This document shows, piece after piece, positions 24,833 to 33,627 of a DNA stretch of 64,000 nucleotides. Under the pieces are notes generated by a model that was not told where the DNA came from, did no database searches, and was given only the letters and a program-made list of their open reading frames with translations. The DNA comes from Bosea sp. 29B (GTDB lineage: Bacteria > Pseudomonadota > Alphaproteobacteria > Rhizobiales > Beijerinckiaceae), in NCBI RefSeq assembly GCF_902506165.1, contig NZ_LR733817.1, positions 1,224,255-1,288,254 on the forward strand. The letters are read 5' to 3'. The position numbers and the translations under genes are program-made. Numbering within the stretch: the stretch's first letter is position 1; each line of letters opens with the position of its first letter.

Positions 24833-25381
24833 ATGCAGGAACCCGTGCCGGGCGTGCCGGCGAACGATCCGATCATCTTCGGGCCGTCGGGGCGCGTGCT
24901 GCTGGCGGTCGCCAAGGTCCTGGCGATCATCGGAGGGCTGCTCTTCGTCGGCCTCGTCGTGATGTCGATCGTCTCGATCGTCGGCCGCAAGCTGTTCTCT
25001 GCTCCCGTTCCCGGCGATGTCGAGCTCCTGCAGATGATCGCGGCCGCGGCTTCCGCCGCCTTCTTCGCCTATTGCCATCTCAACCATGGCGACGTGAAGG
25101 TCGACTTCTTCACGGCCGCCGCCCCGCCCTGGGTCAACCATGCGCTCGACGCCTTCGGCTCGCTGCTGGTCGGGCTCGTCGGCGCGGTCATCACCTGGCG
25201 CGTCTATGTCGGCGCGGTCGGTACCCGTCAGGACGGCGAAACCTCGGCGATCCTCGACATACCCATCTGGTGGGCGCAGATCGCGATGGTGCCGGGCTTC
25301 GCACTGCTGGCGCTGGCCGGCTTCTACATGGCGACACGCCATGCCCAGGAAGCGACGCGCCGCGGGGAGATCCGTGGATGA
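24833..25381 (+). CDS. TRAP transporter small permease (DctQ-like)
   Basis: 182 aa with four membrane segments. ISIVGRKLFSAPVPGDVELLQM is the DctQ-type segment around helix 2. The ATG at 24833 sits 7 bp after GGAGGAAGG, whereas the frame open from 24683 has no such signal. It is the small membrane subunit of a sodium-driven TRAP importer for a carboxylate-type substrate, and its stop overlaps the large permease start (ATGA). Confidence 0.87.
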   Translation: MQEPVPGVPANDPIIFGPSGRVLLAVAKVLAIIGGLLFVGLVVMSIVSIVGRKLFSAPVPGDVELLQMIAAAASAAFFAYCHLNHGDVKVDFFTAAAPPWVNHALDAFGSLLVGLVGAVITWRVYVGAVGTRQDGETSAILDIPIWWAQIAMVPGFALLALAGFYMATRHAQEATRRGEIRG

Positions 25382-26712
25382 GCGGGATCTCGGTCGGCTT
25401 CACCATCTTCGCCTGCCTGCTGGCGCTGATGGCGTTTCGCGTGCCGATCGGCATCGCGATGTTCGTCGCCGGCTCCGGCGGCTATGTCTACCTGATGGGC
25501 GGCAACTGGACGCCCTGGCTCAACATCCTGAAATCCATCCCCTATGCCCGCCTGTCGAATTACGACCTGACGGTCATCCCGCTCTTCCTGCTGATGGGCC
25601 AGTTCGCCACCCATGGCGGGCTGTCGGCGAGCCTGTTCCGTTGCGTCAGCGCCTTCATCGGCCATCGCCGCGGCGGCGTCGCCATGGCGGCGATCGGCGC
25701 CTGCGCCGGCTTCGGCGCGATCTGCGGCTCCTCGCTTGCGACCGCGGCGACGATGGGCCAGGTCGCGCTACCGGAGCTGCGCCGCTACCGCTATTCCGGC
25801 AGCCTCGCCACCGGCGCGCTCGCAGCCGGCGGCACGCTCGGCATCATGATCCCGCCCTCGGTGCCGCTGGTGATCTATGCGATCCTGACCCAGGAATCGA
25901 TCGGCAAGCTGTTCATGGCGGCCGTCCTGCCCGGGCTGATCGCGATGTTCGGCTACATGTTCGTCGTGCAGCTGATCGTGCGGCGCAATCCGGAAGCCGG
26001 GCCGGCCGGGCCGCGCGTGCCCTGGCCGGAGCGGCTCAAGGTGCTCGCCGGCGTGTTCCCGGTGATCCTCGTCTTCGTGCTCGTCATCGTCGGTATCTAT
26101 GGCGGCTGGGCGACGCCGACCGAAGCGGCTGCGATCGGCGCCGCGGCCTGCGGCGCGATCGCGGTGATCAGTGGCGGAATGCGCTGGCGCGGCCTGATCG
26201 ACAGCGCGCTCGGCACGGCGCAGGCGACGGGGATGATCCTGCTCGTCCTGCTCGGCGCCGACATGCTGAACACAGCGCTCGCCTTGTCGCAGATGCCGGC
26301 CGAGCTTGCGGCCTGGGTCAAGGACAGCGGCCTCGCCCCGCTCCTCGTGCTGGCGATGATCCTCCTGATCTACATCCTGCTCGGCTGCGTCATGGATTCG
26401 CTGGCGATGATCCTGCTGACGATCCCGATCTTCTATCCGATGATCGTCGGGCTCGATTTCTACGGCATGTCGGTCGAGGACAAGTCGATCTGGTTCGGCA
26501 TCCTGGCGCTGATGGTGGTCGAGATCGGCCTGGTGCATCCGCCAGTCGGCATGAACGTCTACATCATCAACCGCCTCGCCAAGGACGTGCCGCTGGTCGA
26601 GACCTTCAAGGGCGTGATGCCCTTCCTGGCCTCCGACCTCGTCCGCATCATCCTCCTCGTCGCCTTCCCCTCGATCTCGCTCGTCCTGGTCAAGGCATTC
26701 GGCGCGCTGTGA
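25378..26712 (+). CDS. TRAP transporter large permease (DctM-like)
   Basis: 444 aa with about twelve membrane segments. Typical DctM features are FRVPIGIAMFVAG, ICGSSLATAATMGQVALPEL, GTLGIMIPPSVPLVIYAILT and the late VHPPVGMNVYIIN. It forms the substrate channel of the TRAP importer. Start overlaps the small permease stop by 4 bp; the solute-binding protein gene follows after 60 bp. Confidence 0.92.
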   Translation: MSGISVGFTIFACLLALMAFRVPIGIAMFVAGSGGYVYLMGGNWTPWLNILKSIPYARLSNYDLTVIPLFLLMGQFATHGGLSASLFRCVSAFIGHRRGGVAMAAIGACAGFGAICGSSLATAATMGQVALPELRRYRYSGSLATGALAAGGTLGIMIPPSVPLVIYAILTQESIGKLFMAAVLPGLIAMFGYMFVVQLIVRRNPEAGPAGPRVPWPERLKVLAGVFPVILVFVLVIVGIYGGWATPTEAAAIGAAACGAIAVISGGMRWRGLIDSALGTAQATGMILLVLLGADMLNTALALSQMPAELAAWVKDSGLAPLLVLAMILLIYILLGCVMDSLAMILLTIPIFYPMIVGLDFYGMSVEDKSIWFGILALMVVEIGLVHPPVGMNVYIINRLAKDVPLVETFKGVMPFLASDLVRIILLVAFPSISLVLVKAFGAL

Positions 26713-26772
26713 GGCCGTTCACAACTAGGCAGACAACGACAGCACAGGCAGAAAACACACAGGGAGAGCAGC

Positions 26773-27834
26773 ATGAGCAAGCAGCAGACATCCATCCTCG
26801 GCCGGCTCTGCGCCGGTCTCGTCCTCGGCGGGCTGGCGAGCCTCGCCTGCCTCTCGCAGGCGGCGGCGCAGCAGGTCATCATCCGCGTCCATCATTTCCT
26901 GCCCTCGACCTCGAGCGCGCAGGTCAAACTGATCCAGCCCTGGTGCGACAAGATCGCCAAGGAGTCCGGCGACAAGCTGAAATGCCAGATCTACCCGGCG
27001 ATGCAGCTCGGCGGCACGCCGGCACAGCTCTTCGACCAGGTGCGCGATGGCGTCGTCGATGCGATCTGGACCGTGCCGACCTATGCAGCCGGCCGCTTCG
27101 CCAAGTCCGAGGTCTTCGAGCTGCCATGGATGGTGGTGACGGCCAAGGCCGGCAGCCGCGCCTTCTGGGACTATGTCGAGAAGAATGCCGAGGACGAGTT
27201 CAAAGGCGTCAAGCGCATCTTCATGCATGTCCATGACGGCGCGCTCTTCCACTTCACCAGCAAGCAGCCGAAGACGCTTGCCGACATGAAGGGCCTGAAG
27301 ATTCGGGCCGCGACGCGCGCCAACTCGAAGATGCTCGCGGCGCTCGGCGCGACCCCGGTGCAGATGCCGCTGCCGGCCGTGCCGGAATCACTTGCCAAGG
27401 GCGTCGTCGATGGCGCCGCCGTGCCGTGGGAAGGCTCGCCATCGATCAAGCTGGCCGAGATCGCCAGGTACCATCTCAACGTGCCGGCGGGAGCGCCGCG
27501 CATTTCGAACACGATCTTCCTGTTCGGGATGAACCAGGCGAAATACGACGCCCTGCCGGCCGACCTGAAGAAGGTGATCGACGCCAATAGCGGCCCGGAG
27601 ACCTCGGCCTGGGCCGGCGAGATCGGTTTCGACGCGGTGGTCGAGCCCTTCAAGAAGCAGGCGGCGGATCTGGGCGGCGTCTTCTATGACCTGCCGCAGG
27701 ACGAGTACAAGCGCTGGGTCGACGCCACCGCCTCGGTCGAGGAGGAATGGGTCAAGGAGGTCAGCGCCAAGGGCGCGGACGGCAAGAAGCTGCTCGCCGA
27801 AGCCCGCGCGCTGATCCAGCAATACGGCAAGTGA
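26773..27834 (+). CDS. TRAP transporter substrate-binding protein (DctP family)
   Basis: 353-aa periplasmic binding protein. The signal peptide ends SQAAAQQ (about 33). DctP features include GLKIRAATRANSKMLAALGATPVQMPL, whose arginine binds the substrate carboxylate, and WEGSPSIKLAEIARYH. A good ribosome site (GGGAGAGCAGC) precedes the start. Ligand is unknown; context with an aryl 2-oxo-acid decarboxylase suggests an aromatic carboxylate. Confidence 0.9.
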   Translation: MSKQQTSILGRLCAGLVLGGLASLACLSQAAAQQVIIRVHHFLPSTSSAQVKLIQPWCDKIAKESGDKLKCQIYPAMQLGGTPAQLFDQVRDGVVDAIWTVPTYAAGRFAKSEVFELPWMVVTAKAGSRAFWDYVEKNAEDEFKGVKRIFMHVHDGALFHFTSKQPKTLADMKGLKIRAATRANSKMLAALGATPVQMPLPAVPESLAKGVVDGAAVPWEGSPSIKLAEIARYHLNVPAGAPRISNTIFLFGMNQAKYDALPADLKKVIDANSGPETSAWAGEIGFDAVVEPFKKQAADLGGVFYDLPQDEYKRWVDATASVEEEWVKEVSAKGADGKKLLAEARALIQQYGK

Positions 27835-27918
27835 GCTGAGGCTAGATCGCGTCGACGACGCCATCCGAGCAGGCAGACGCACCAGAACGTCAGGTGCGGC
27901 TCCTGCTGGATGATCAAG

Positions 27919-28170
27919 CAGACCCCATGGCGCCTGTTGCCGGGCGTCATGGGAAGCGATCGGCTAACGAATCTCGCCGCGCACCTGATCTGTCAGAAAT
28001 GCAGAACCGGGCCGGATCCCGAGACCGTCAAGCCCCGCGCTCAGCCTGACGCCCCGGCTATGCCTGCAGGCTCTATTGAGGGGGGTGCAAAAGATCGCGC
28101 CGGCTACAGAGAATGCAAATGCGTACCTGCAGAGACTTCAGGAGGAGATGTCTGGAGCGCCAGGATACCC
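27919..28170 (+). repeat. Left copy of a diverged direct repeat, with pseudogene remnant and tRNA-Gln 3'-end-like tail
   Basis: The sequence is clearly homologous, by eye about three-quarters identical, to 40135-40415 in the same orientation: shared blocks include ATGGCGCCTGTTGCCGGGCG, GATCGGCTAA and GGTGCAAAAGATCGCGCCGG. It encodes a remnant, WRLLPGVMGSDRL...LICQKCRTGPD, of a small two-CxxC protein. It ends in GGAGCGCCAGGAT, matching the 3' end of the tRNA-Gln gene in the right copy. Confidence 0.7.
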
Positions 28171-28610
28171 AGCCAGTTTCGCGGCACCAATTTCTTCAAG
28201 CGGTTACGACTGCCTGGATGAACGAAACACGCATGTTTTGTAGCAAGCGAGTGTAGCAGACGGGGCAGGAGCTGACGCCCACCTTCCCTGCGAGCTGACA
28301 GGTAGGGGGCCGCTTCCGGGCGGTTCAGTGCGGTAAGGGCAGCACGGCCGGAACTGGCCCTTGGCTAACGTTCAGCTTATCCCCTTCGCAGCCCTGAACT
28401 CATGTTCAGCGACGCCGAAACAGCTTCAGAGTCGGCCAAGCCGATTGTCCAGGCCGGCCACGCCGAGGTTCGGCCGCTTATCCAAAATCGGAGCTGTGAA
28501 GCATGACTGCTCGCCACGACCTATTCCTGGCGTGGTGCGTCTCGGCTTCGGCATTGGCAACTCTTCCAACCTGTCGCTGCCGATCGCCAAACCGGCGAAA
28601 GCCGCAGGAG

Positions 28611-28650
28611 TGTGATGTAGATCACATACGGTGTCGTGATACCGATCACA
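28611..28650. promoter_or_regulatory. Two tandem CRP-like operators
   Basis: TGTGA-TGTAGA-TCACA (28611-28626) is a perfect TGTGA-N6-TCACA site. CGTGA-TACCGA-TCACA (28635-28650) matches at nine of ten positions. Their centres are 24 bp apart and lie about 200 bp upstream of the LuxR/AAA regulator. The Crp-family protein at 34691 carries the CRP-type RETVxR recognition helix that reads GTGA half-sites. Confidence 0.72.
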
Positions 28651-28827
28651 TGGTGGCACATGCTATCAAGGGCCCCCGAACAGATTACAGCCGTGGCGGG
28701 CGTTCAAGGTGCGGCGCTATGGCCTTCTCTCGGACAAGGCGGATCTCAGTGAAGCAGCTGCATCATCTGTCGCCTGGCGCGGCCTGCCCATGGAAGGCCG
28801 GGCGTTGAGCCTGGATCCGGGTGCCCA

Positions 28828-31488
28828 TTGAACATTCAACGCATCCACCGCTCGCCGCCGGAATTGCGATTGGAGCTGCTCGAACGAGAAGCAGATCTGG
28901 AAGCGCTGGAGGCCGCACGCCGCGAGGCGATCGCCGGTCAGGGGCGGATTGCGTTGATCAGCGGCGAGGCGGGCATCGGGAAGACGTCCCTGGTTGATCG
29001 CTTTCTCGCGACCAGCGGTCACGCGATGCGCATATTGAAGGGAAACTGCGATGCGCTTTTCACGCCTTCGCCACTCGGCCCGCTCTACGACATTGCTCCG
29101 CAGCTGGGGGGACGGCTCTTGGCGCAACTGGAGAGCGATACGCCGCGCGCCGCCCTTTTCTCCAACGTGCTCGATCAGATCCGCGATCCGGCGCAGCCTA
29201 CGCTCCTCTTTATCGAGGACATTCATTGGGCCGATGAGGCGACGCTCGATCTCATCCGGTTTCTCACCCGTCGCCTAGCGCAAACCAGCATTCTCATCGT
29301 CGTGACCTATCGCGACGACGAGATTGGCGCACAGCATCCGCTGCAGATCCTTCTGGGCGAACTGGCATCGTCAAGAGCGGCCATCCGCATCGAGTTGACG
29401 CGGTTGACGATCGACGCCGTGCGCATCCTGGCGGCGGATCAGCCGCTCGATCCTGCCGCACTGCACCGGCTGACGTCGGGCAATCCCTTCTTCATCACGG
29501 AGGTTCTGGCCAATGCCGGGCGCGGCATACCGACGACGGTGCGCGACGCCGTTCTGGCGCGGGCCGCGAAGCTGAGTGCGGCAGGCCGCAATGTCCTGGA
29601 AGCCGCCGCCGTGATCGGCAGCCGGATCGAGTACAGCCTGCTGGAAGACGTCCTTGGCGGCGCGGCCGAAGGCCTGGCGGATTGCGTCAGGCACGGAATG
29701 ATCGAGGCCGCAGGATCTGGCATCGCGTTCCGGCACGAGCTGGTCCGCGATGCGATCCTGACCCATCTCGACCCGAGACGTCGTCGCGAGCTCAACCGGT
29801 TGGCGCTCGAAGGATTGAAAGCCTTTGGGGGCGGGCGCGGCGACCTGGCGCTGCTGGCCCATTTCGCCGAGGGTGCCGGCGACACAGAGGCCGTCCTGGA
29901 ATTCGGACCTGCCGCGGCCCGCGCCGCCGCAGCTGCCGGTGCTCATCGCGCCGCTGCCGCGCAGTATCTCCGCGTCCTCGACTTCGCCGGCGCTCAAGCG
30001 CCCGCCGAACGAGCACAGCTCTTCGAAGCCTATGCCCGGGAATCCGCCACCGTCGATGAGCTGATCGAGGCCAGCGAAGCGCATCGCAAGGCGGCCGAAT
30101 GCTGGCGGCAGGCGGGCGATCGCCTGAAGGAGGGCGAGAGTCTCGCGGCTCGCGCCTTGCCTCTCGTTCGGAGCGGCCAGAACGCCGCCGCAGAAGAGGC
30201 GAGCCGGCGCGCCATCGAGGTGCTGGAGGTGATGCCTCCCACGCGCGAGCTGGCAGCTGCCTACCAGGTCCAGGCCCATCTGCGGATGCTGAATCGAGAA
30301 TGCCTGATCGCCATGCGTTGGGGGAAGAAGGCGATCGAGCTCGCCTCCCGCTTCCATGACAAGGCCATCATCGCCGCGGCGGAGAATACTGTCGGGTCGG
30401 CGATGCTTGTATCCGGAGACGAGAGAGGCCGTCCGTATATGGACAGAAGCCTCGCCTTCGCCCGCCAGGCCGGGCTCGAAGACCTGATCGGCCACGCCTA
30501 CACTAATCTGGGGTCATGCTATGGCGAGCAGCATCAGTTCTTCGAAGCTGAACGACATCTCGTCGAGGGCATCGCCTACGCAGCCGATCGCGACCTGGAT
30601 CGTGCCAGTCATTACATGGGCGCCTGGCTCGCGATCACGCGGCTCTATCAGGGACGCTGGAATGAGGCTTTCGACATCGCAACCTCGGTTGTCGAATGCC
30701 GCAACATCGCGGCCATAAGCCGGATCGTAGCCCTGGTCGCATTGGGCCGCTTGCGCGCAAGGCGCGGCGATCCCGGCGCAACCACGGCTCTCGACGAAGC
30801 GCTCGAGCTATCGTTGCAGACAAACACCCTGCAGCGGCTCGCGCCGGTTCGGGCGGCGCGCGCCGAAATCGCCTGGCTTGCCGGCGACCATGAGACCGCG
30901 AGGGCAGAGGCAATCGCGGTCTACGATCTTGCCACTCGGTGCCGGCACAACTGGTACGCTGGCGAGCTCGCGTTCTGGCGCTGGAAGGCCGGCGGCCCTG
31001 TCGTCGCGCCGGAGTACAGCGCGCCGCCCTTCCTCTTGCAGATCGAGGGGAATTGGCAGGGCGCGGCCGAAGCTTGGCGACGCCTGGGCTGTCCCTATGA
31101 GGAAGCTCGCGCTCTGACGGATGGCGACGCGCCGACACAGCTGGCCGCTCTCGAGATATTCGACAGGCTCGGTGCCGCGCCGGCAGCCGCGATCCTGCGG
31201 CAGAAGATGCGCGGCAACGGAATGCTCAAGATTCCGCGCGGCCAAAGAGCGTCCACGCGCCGGAATCCGTTCGCATTGACCAGGCGCGAGATGGAGATTC
31301 TCGGCTGCCTCGCCGATGGTTTGAGCAATGGCAGGATCGGCGCGCAGCTGCACATCTCTCCGAAGACCGTCGATCACCATGTTTCCTCGGTGCTCGGAAA
31401 GCTCGAGGTCGGGACGCGCGCTGAGGCGGCCCGGATTGCCGCCGAGCAGCGATTGCTGCCGCAGAACAGAGAGAACGCCGCAAAATAG
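28828..31488 (+). CDS. LuxR-family regulator with N-terminal AAA ATPase (LAL type)
   Basis: 886-aa signal-dependent transcription factor. The N-terminal ATPase domain has Walker A GEAGIGKTS (46-54) and Walker B TLLFIEDIHWADEA (about 128-141). A long helical TPR-like middle (about 330-780) would bind an effector or protein partner. The C-terminal LuxR HTH is LTRREMEILGCLADGLSNGRIGAQLHISPKTVDHHVSSVL. The start is a TTG at 28828 without a strong ribosome site, so the true start is uncertain. Two CRP-like sites lie upstream. Its target genes are not evident; the GFA and OmpA-like/Hcp genes follow on the same strand. Confidence 0.85.
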   Translation: MNIQRIHRSPPELRLELLEREADLEALEAARREAIAGQGRIALISGEAGIGKTSLVDRFLATSGHAMRILKGNCDALFTPSPLGPLYDIAPQLGGRLLAQLESDTPRAALFSNVLDQIRDPAQPTLLFIEDIHWADEATLDLIRFLTRRLAQTSILIVVTYRDDEIGAQHPLQILLGELASSRAAIRIELTRLTIDAVRILAADQPLDPAALHRLTSGNPFFITEVLANAGRGIPTTVRDAVLARAAKLSAAGRNVLEAAAVIGSRIEYSLLEDVLGGAAEGLADCVRHGMIEAAGSGIAFRHELVRDAILTHLDPRRRRELNRLALEGLKAFGGGRGDLALLAHFAEGAGDTEAVLEFGPAAARAAAAAGAHRAAAAQYLRVLDFAGAQAPAERAQLFEAYARESATVDELIEASEAHRKAAECWRQAGDRLKEGESLAARALPLVRSGQNAAAEEASRRAIEVLEVMPPTRELAAAYQVQAHLRMLNRECLIAMRWGKKAIELASRFHDKAIIAAAENTVGSAMLVSGDERGRPYMDRSLAFARQAGLEDLIGHAYTNLGSCYGEQHQFFEAERHLVEGIAYAADRDLDRASHYMGAWLAITRLYQGRWNEAFDIATSVVECRNIAAISRIVALVALGRLRARRGDPGATTALDEALELSLQTNTLQRLAPVRAARAEIAWLAGDHETARAEAIAVYDLATRCRHNWYAGELAFWRWKAGGPVVAPEYSAPPFLLQIEGNWQGAAEAWRRLGCPYEEARALTDGDAPTQLAALEIFDRLGAAPAAAILRQKMRGNGMLKIPRGQRASTRRNPFALTRREMEILGCLADGLSNGRIGAQLHISPKTVDHHVSSVLGKLEVGTRAEAARIAAEQRLLPQNRENAAK

Positions 31489-31866
31489 GAAAAGCGCTCC
31501 CGCTGCTCCCGCCCGCCACGCCACATGGCTTGATCGAGTTGGGGCAGTCCAACGGGATCGAGGCGGGACGCAATGGCTCCTGTCGGAGACGCTCTTGCAG
31601 GGCCGTCGTACTCGGCCTCGCGGCCTGCGTCGGGCACCTCAGGATCATTGCGGCTTCCGTTGGCCGACGCATCTGCCCAGGCCGCGATGCGAGGAGAGGC
31701 CACTCAGCGGCCGGGTGAGGCAGGACATCGAACTCATCGTGGCGACGACAAAATAGGGAAGGCCAGGCCGCAAAATAGGGAGCCCTTCCCGATGCCGCCG
31801 CCTGTCACGGAGCCTAGCTTGATCAGGTTAGCAGGGTTCAATCAGTTGAAAACGGGACGCCATGAC
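31479..31866 (+). repeat. Imperfect direct duplication in the gap after the LuxR gene
   Basis: The segment at about 31479-31578 (CGCAAAATAGG ... GCTTGATC ... CGGGACGCAATGGC) recurs in diverged form at 31769-31866 (CGCAAAATAGG ... GCTTGATC ... CGGGACGCCATGAC). The second copy ends in the GFA gene start, so the first copy looks like a duplicated leader whose gene has been lost. A third ACAAAATAGGGAAG lies at 31747. No gene is supported between 31489 and 31861. Confidence 0.55.
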
Positions 31867-32284
31867 GCACTTTGGAAAATGCTTTTGCGGCGCAGTCGAA
31901 CTTGAGGTCAGCGGCGAAGCGGAGGCGATGGGCTATTGCCATTGCAGCTCCTGCCGCTCGTGGTCCGGCGGTCCGGTGAACGCGTTTACCCTGTGGAAGC
32001 CCGAGGCGGTGCGGGTCACATCCGGGGCCGAGCATGTCGCGACCTTCCAGAAGACCGCGCTGAGCCAGCGTCAGTACTGTTCGAAATGCGGCGGGCATCT
32101 GATGACGAACCATCCGCCCTTGGGACTCGTCGACGTCTTCGCCGCGACGATCCCGACGCTGCCCTTTGCCCCCGGCGTCCACGTCAACTACGCCGAGACC
32201 GTGCTGCCGATGCGGGACGGCCTGCCCAAGCTGAAGGACTTCCCGGCGGCGTTCGGCGGCTCCGGCGAGGAAATCGCCGAGTAG
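31862..32284 (+). CDS. GFA-family (glutathione-dependent formaldehyde-activating-like) zinc protein
   Basis: 140 aa. Zinc-binding cysteines are arranged as in GFA proteins: Cys7 and Cys9 (GKCFCGAVE), Cys26, Cys28 and Cys31 (YCHCSSCRSW), and Cys73 and Cys76 (QYCSKCGGHL). The founding member was described as a glutathione-formaldehyde adduct enzyme, but most members have no proven reaction. It lies downstream of the LuxR/AAA regulator and may be its target. Confidence 0.83.
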   Translation: MTHFGKCFCGAVELEVSGEAEAMGYCHCSSCRSWSGGPVNAFTLWKPEAVRVTSGAEHVATFQKTALSQRQYCSKCGGHLMTNHPPLGLVDVFAATIPTLPFAPGVHVNYAETVLPMRDGLPKLKDFPAAFGGSGEEIAE

Positions 32285-32401
32285 TCCACGACATCGTCGA
32301 AGGCCTTCAGGCCGGCGGTTCAGCTGCTTGCGCAGGCCGAGCGGACGACAGCAAGGCGCTGGGCGCTCCCCCAACGAAATGAATGGGACACGCGAGGGCG
32401 G

Positions 32402-33463
32402 ATGCCCAGCGTCGTAGAATCGCATCCTGAATATGGAAGCAAGTTGATGAAGATCTACAACCCACATAAATATAAAGGGACTATCAATATCGACGCCAAG
32501 GTATCAATTATCGGTGATGTCACCCATGAACTGGATTTCACTGGATTCAGTGCAATATTTTTAGCAAAGTACTGGCATATTAAGTGGCAAAAAGTAACGG
32601 AGATAAAATTAAATATCAATATCGATTATGCCTTGTATGAAGACAATATTACGAACATCGCTATCGGGCAATTTATGCAGAATCCCAGGATTCAGCAAAA
32701 TTACCCTAATGCACCTGGAACCGGGCACTATAAATTTTCCACGTCGTGGCTTGTGCACTATGGCGACGATGGACTTTCGTTCGATCCGCAAGGCACGGTC
32801 GATCTGGGCTCGAACGGTGGATCGTCAGGCGTCGCCGTAGCCGTCGAACTGACTCAGAACCAGAATTCGCACGAGGCCGATGCCGCATTCGTTTCCCTCC
32901 TTATCAAGATGAAGGCGGGGGATTCGAGCGATGGGCTCAGTTTCGGATTGTACGGCGTCGGCGTGAGCGGGCTCGGCGCCTCGAAGTCGTCTTATTCGCT
33001 CGATGTGCCGCTCAAGATCTTCCTTTACGCGGTCAATCGTCCAAGCAAGGAAAAGCCGGTCACGATCCCCGAGGATCTTCTGTCGTTCTCCGTTCGATTC
33101 GTGGAGAACGAGCGGGTCATCAGCGATGCGCATCTGTCCCGGCTGGACGATTGGATCAGCCGCTTGAAGCGGGACTCCCCGAGCCTGACGGGCGCGATCA
33201 AAGGCGGCAAGGTGCCGATCTCGCTCTCCGGCTACGCGAGCACGACCGGCTCCACCAAGGTCAATGACAAGATCAGCCTGGATCGCGTCACCTCGCTGGA
33301 AATCGAGATCAGGCGAAAATTCGAGAGCCGGGCCATTCGCTTCGTTCGGCAGGCCAAAGGCAACCGCGAAGCCGAGCAGAAGGGCGCGGTGCCGGCCGAG
33401 AGGCGGGTCGACATCAAGCTTGATCGCGCGGAGGCGATCAAGGCCGTGCAAAGCGGGCCTTGA
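32402..33463 (+). CDS. Unrecognised protein with C-terminal OmpA-like domain; AT-rich 5' third
   Basis: 353 aa, or 338 aa from the internal ATG at 32447 (MKIYNPHKYKG). The N-terminal two-thirds are beta-rich with no recognised family and no signal peptide. The last 130 residues look OmpA-like: LSFSVRFVENERVISDAHLS, then ISLSGYASTTGSTKVNDKIS and RVTSLEIEIRRKF, with PAERRVDIKLD at the end. Bases about 32440-32740 are strikingly AT-rich against the GC-rich surroundings, pointing to recent acquisition or a mosaic gene. Hcp is encoded 160 bp downstream, so an Hcp-associated cell-wall-binding or secreted role is possible but unproven. Confidence 0.6.
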   Translation: MPSVVESHPEYGSKLMKIYNPHKYKGTINIDAKVSIIGDVTHELDFTGFSAIFLAKYWHIKWQKVTEIKLNINIDYALYEDNITNIAIGQFMQNPRIQQNYPNAPGTGHYKFSTSWLVHYGDDGLSFDPQGTVDLGSNGGSSGVAVAVELTQNQNSHEADAAFVSLLIKMKAGDSSDGLSFGLYGVGVSGLGASKSSYSLDVPLKIFLYAVNRPSKEKPVTIPEDLLSFSVRFVENERVISDAHLSRLDDWISRLKRDSPSLTGAIKGGKVPISLSGYASTTGSTKVNDKISLDRVTSLEIEIRRKFESRAIRFVRQAKGNREAEQKGAVPAERRVDIKLDRAEAIKAVQSGP

Positions 33464-33627
33464 GGCTTGCCGATGCCCGATGGCGGCGCTCCCGCGTGCT
33501 GCCGGTGCTCTAGCTGACCATCGAAACCGTCTGCCCCGCGCCTGCCGCGCATGCCAATGCGACCTGGCAAGCGACGCGCTTCCACCACCGAACCTCGTTT
33601 CACGACGATCAAACACCGGAGATGAAA

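Larger units (their letters stand above)
27835..28827. other. Gene-poor 1-kb interval holding a degenerate repeat copy and regulatory DNA
   Basis: No intact gene is supported. The interval contains the left copy of a diverged direct repeat (27919-28170), a stretch from about 28171 to 28600 in which I recognise nothing, and two CRP-like operators (28611-28650) upstream of the LuxR/AAA regulator. Several short open frames cross it but lack start signals and family resemblance. Confidence 0.6.

Noticed and set aside
27910..28221. 103-codon open frame starting MIKQTPWRLLPG
   Set aside because: Alignment with the repeat copy near 40.1 kb shows it is the tail of a decayed two-CxxC protein fused to non-coding repeat sequence.
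28361..28808. Short open frames around the CRP-like sites
   Set aside because: No ribosome site or family match; regulatory DNA explains the interval better.
30521..31138. Antisense open frames within the LuxR/AAA gene
   Set aside because: They lie wholly inside a gene with Walker and HTH motifs and have shadow-like composition.
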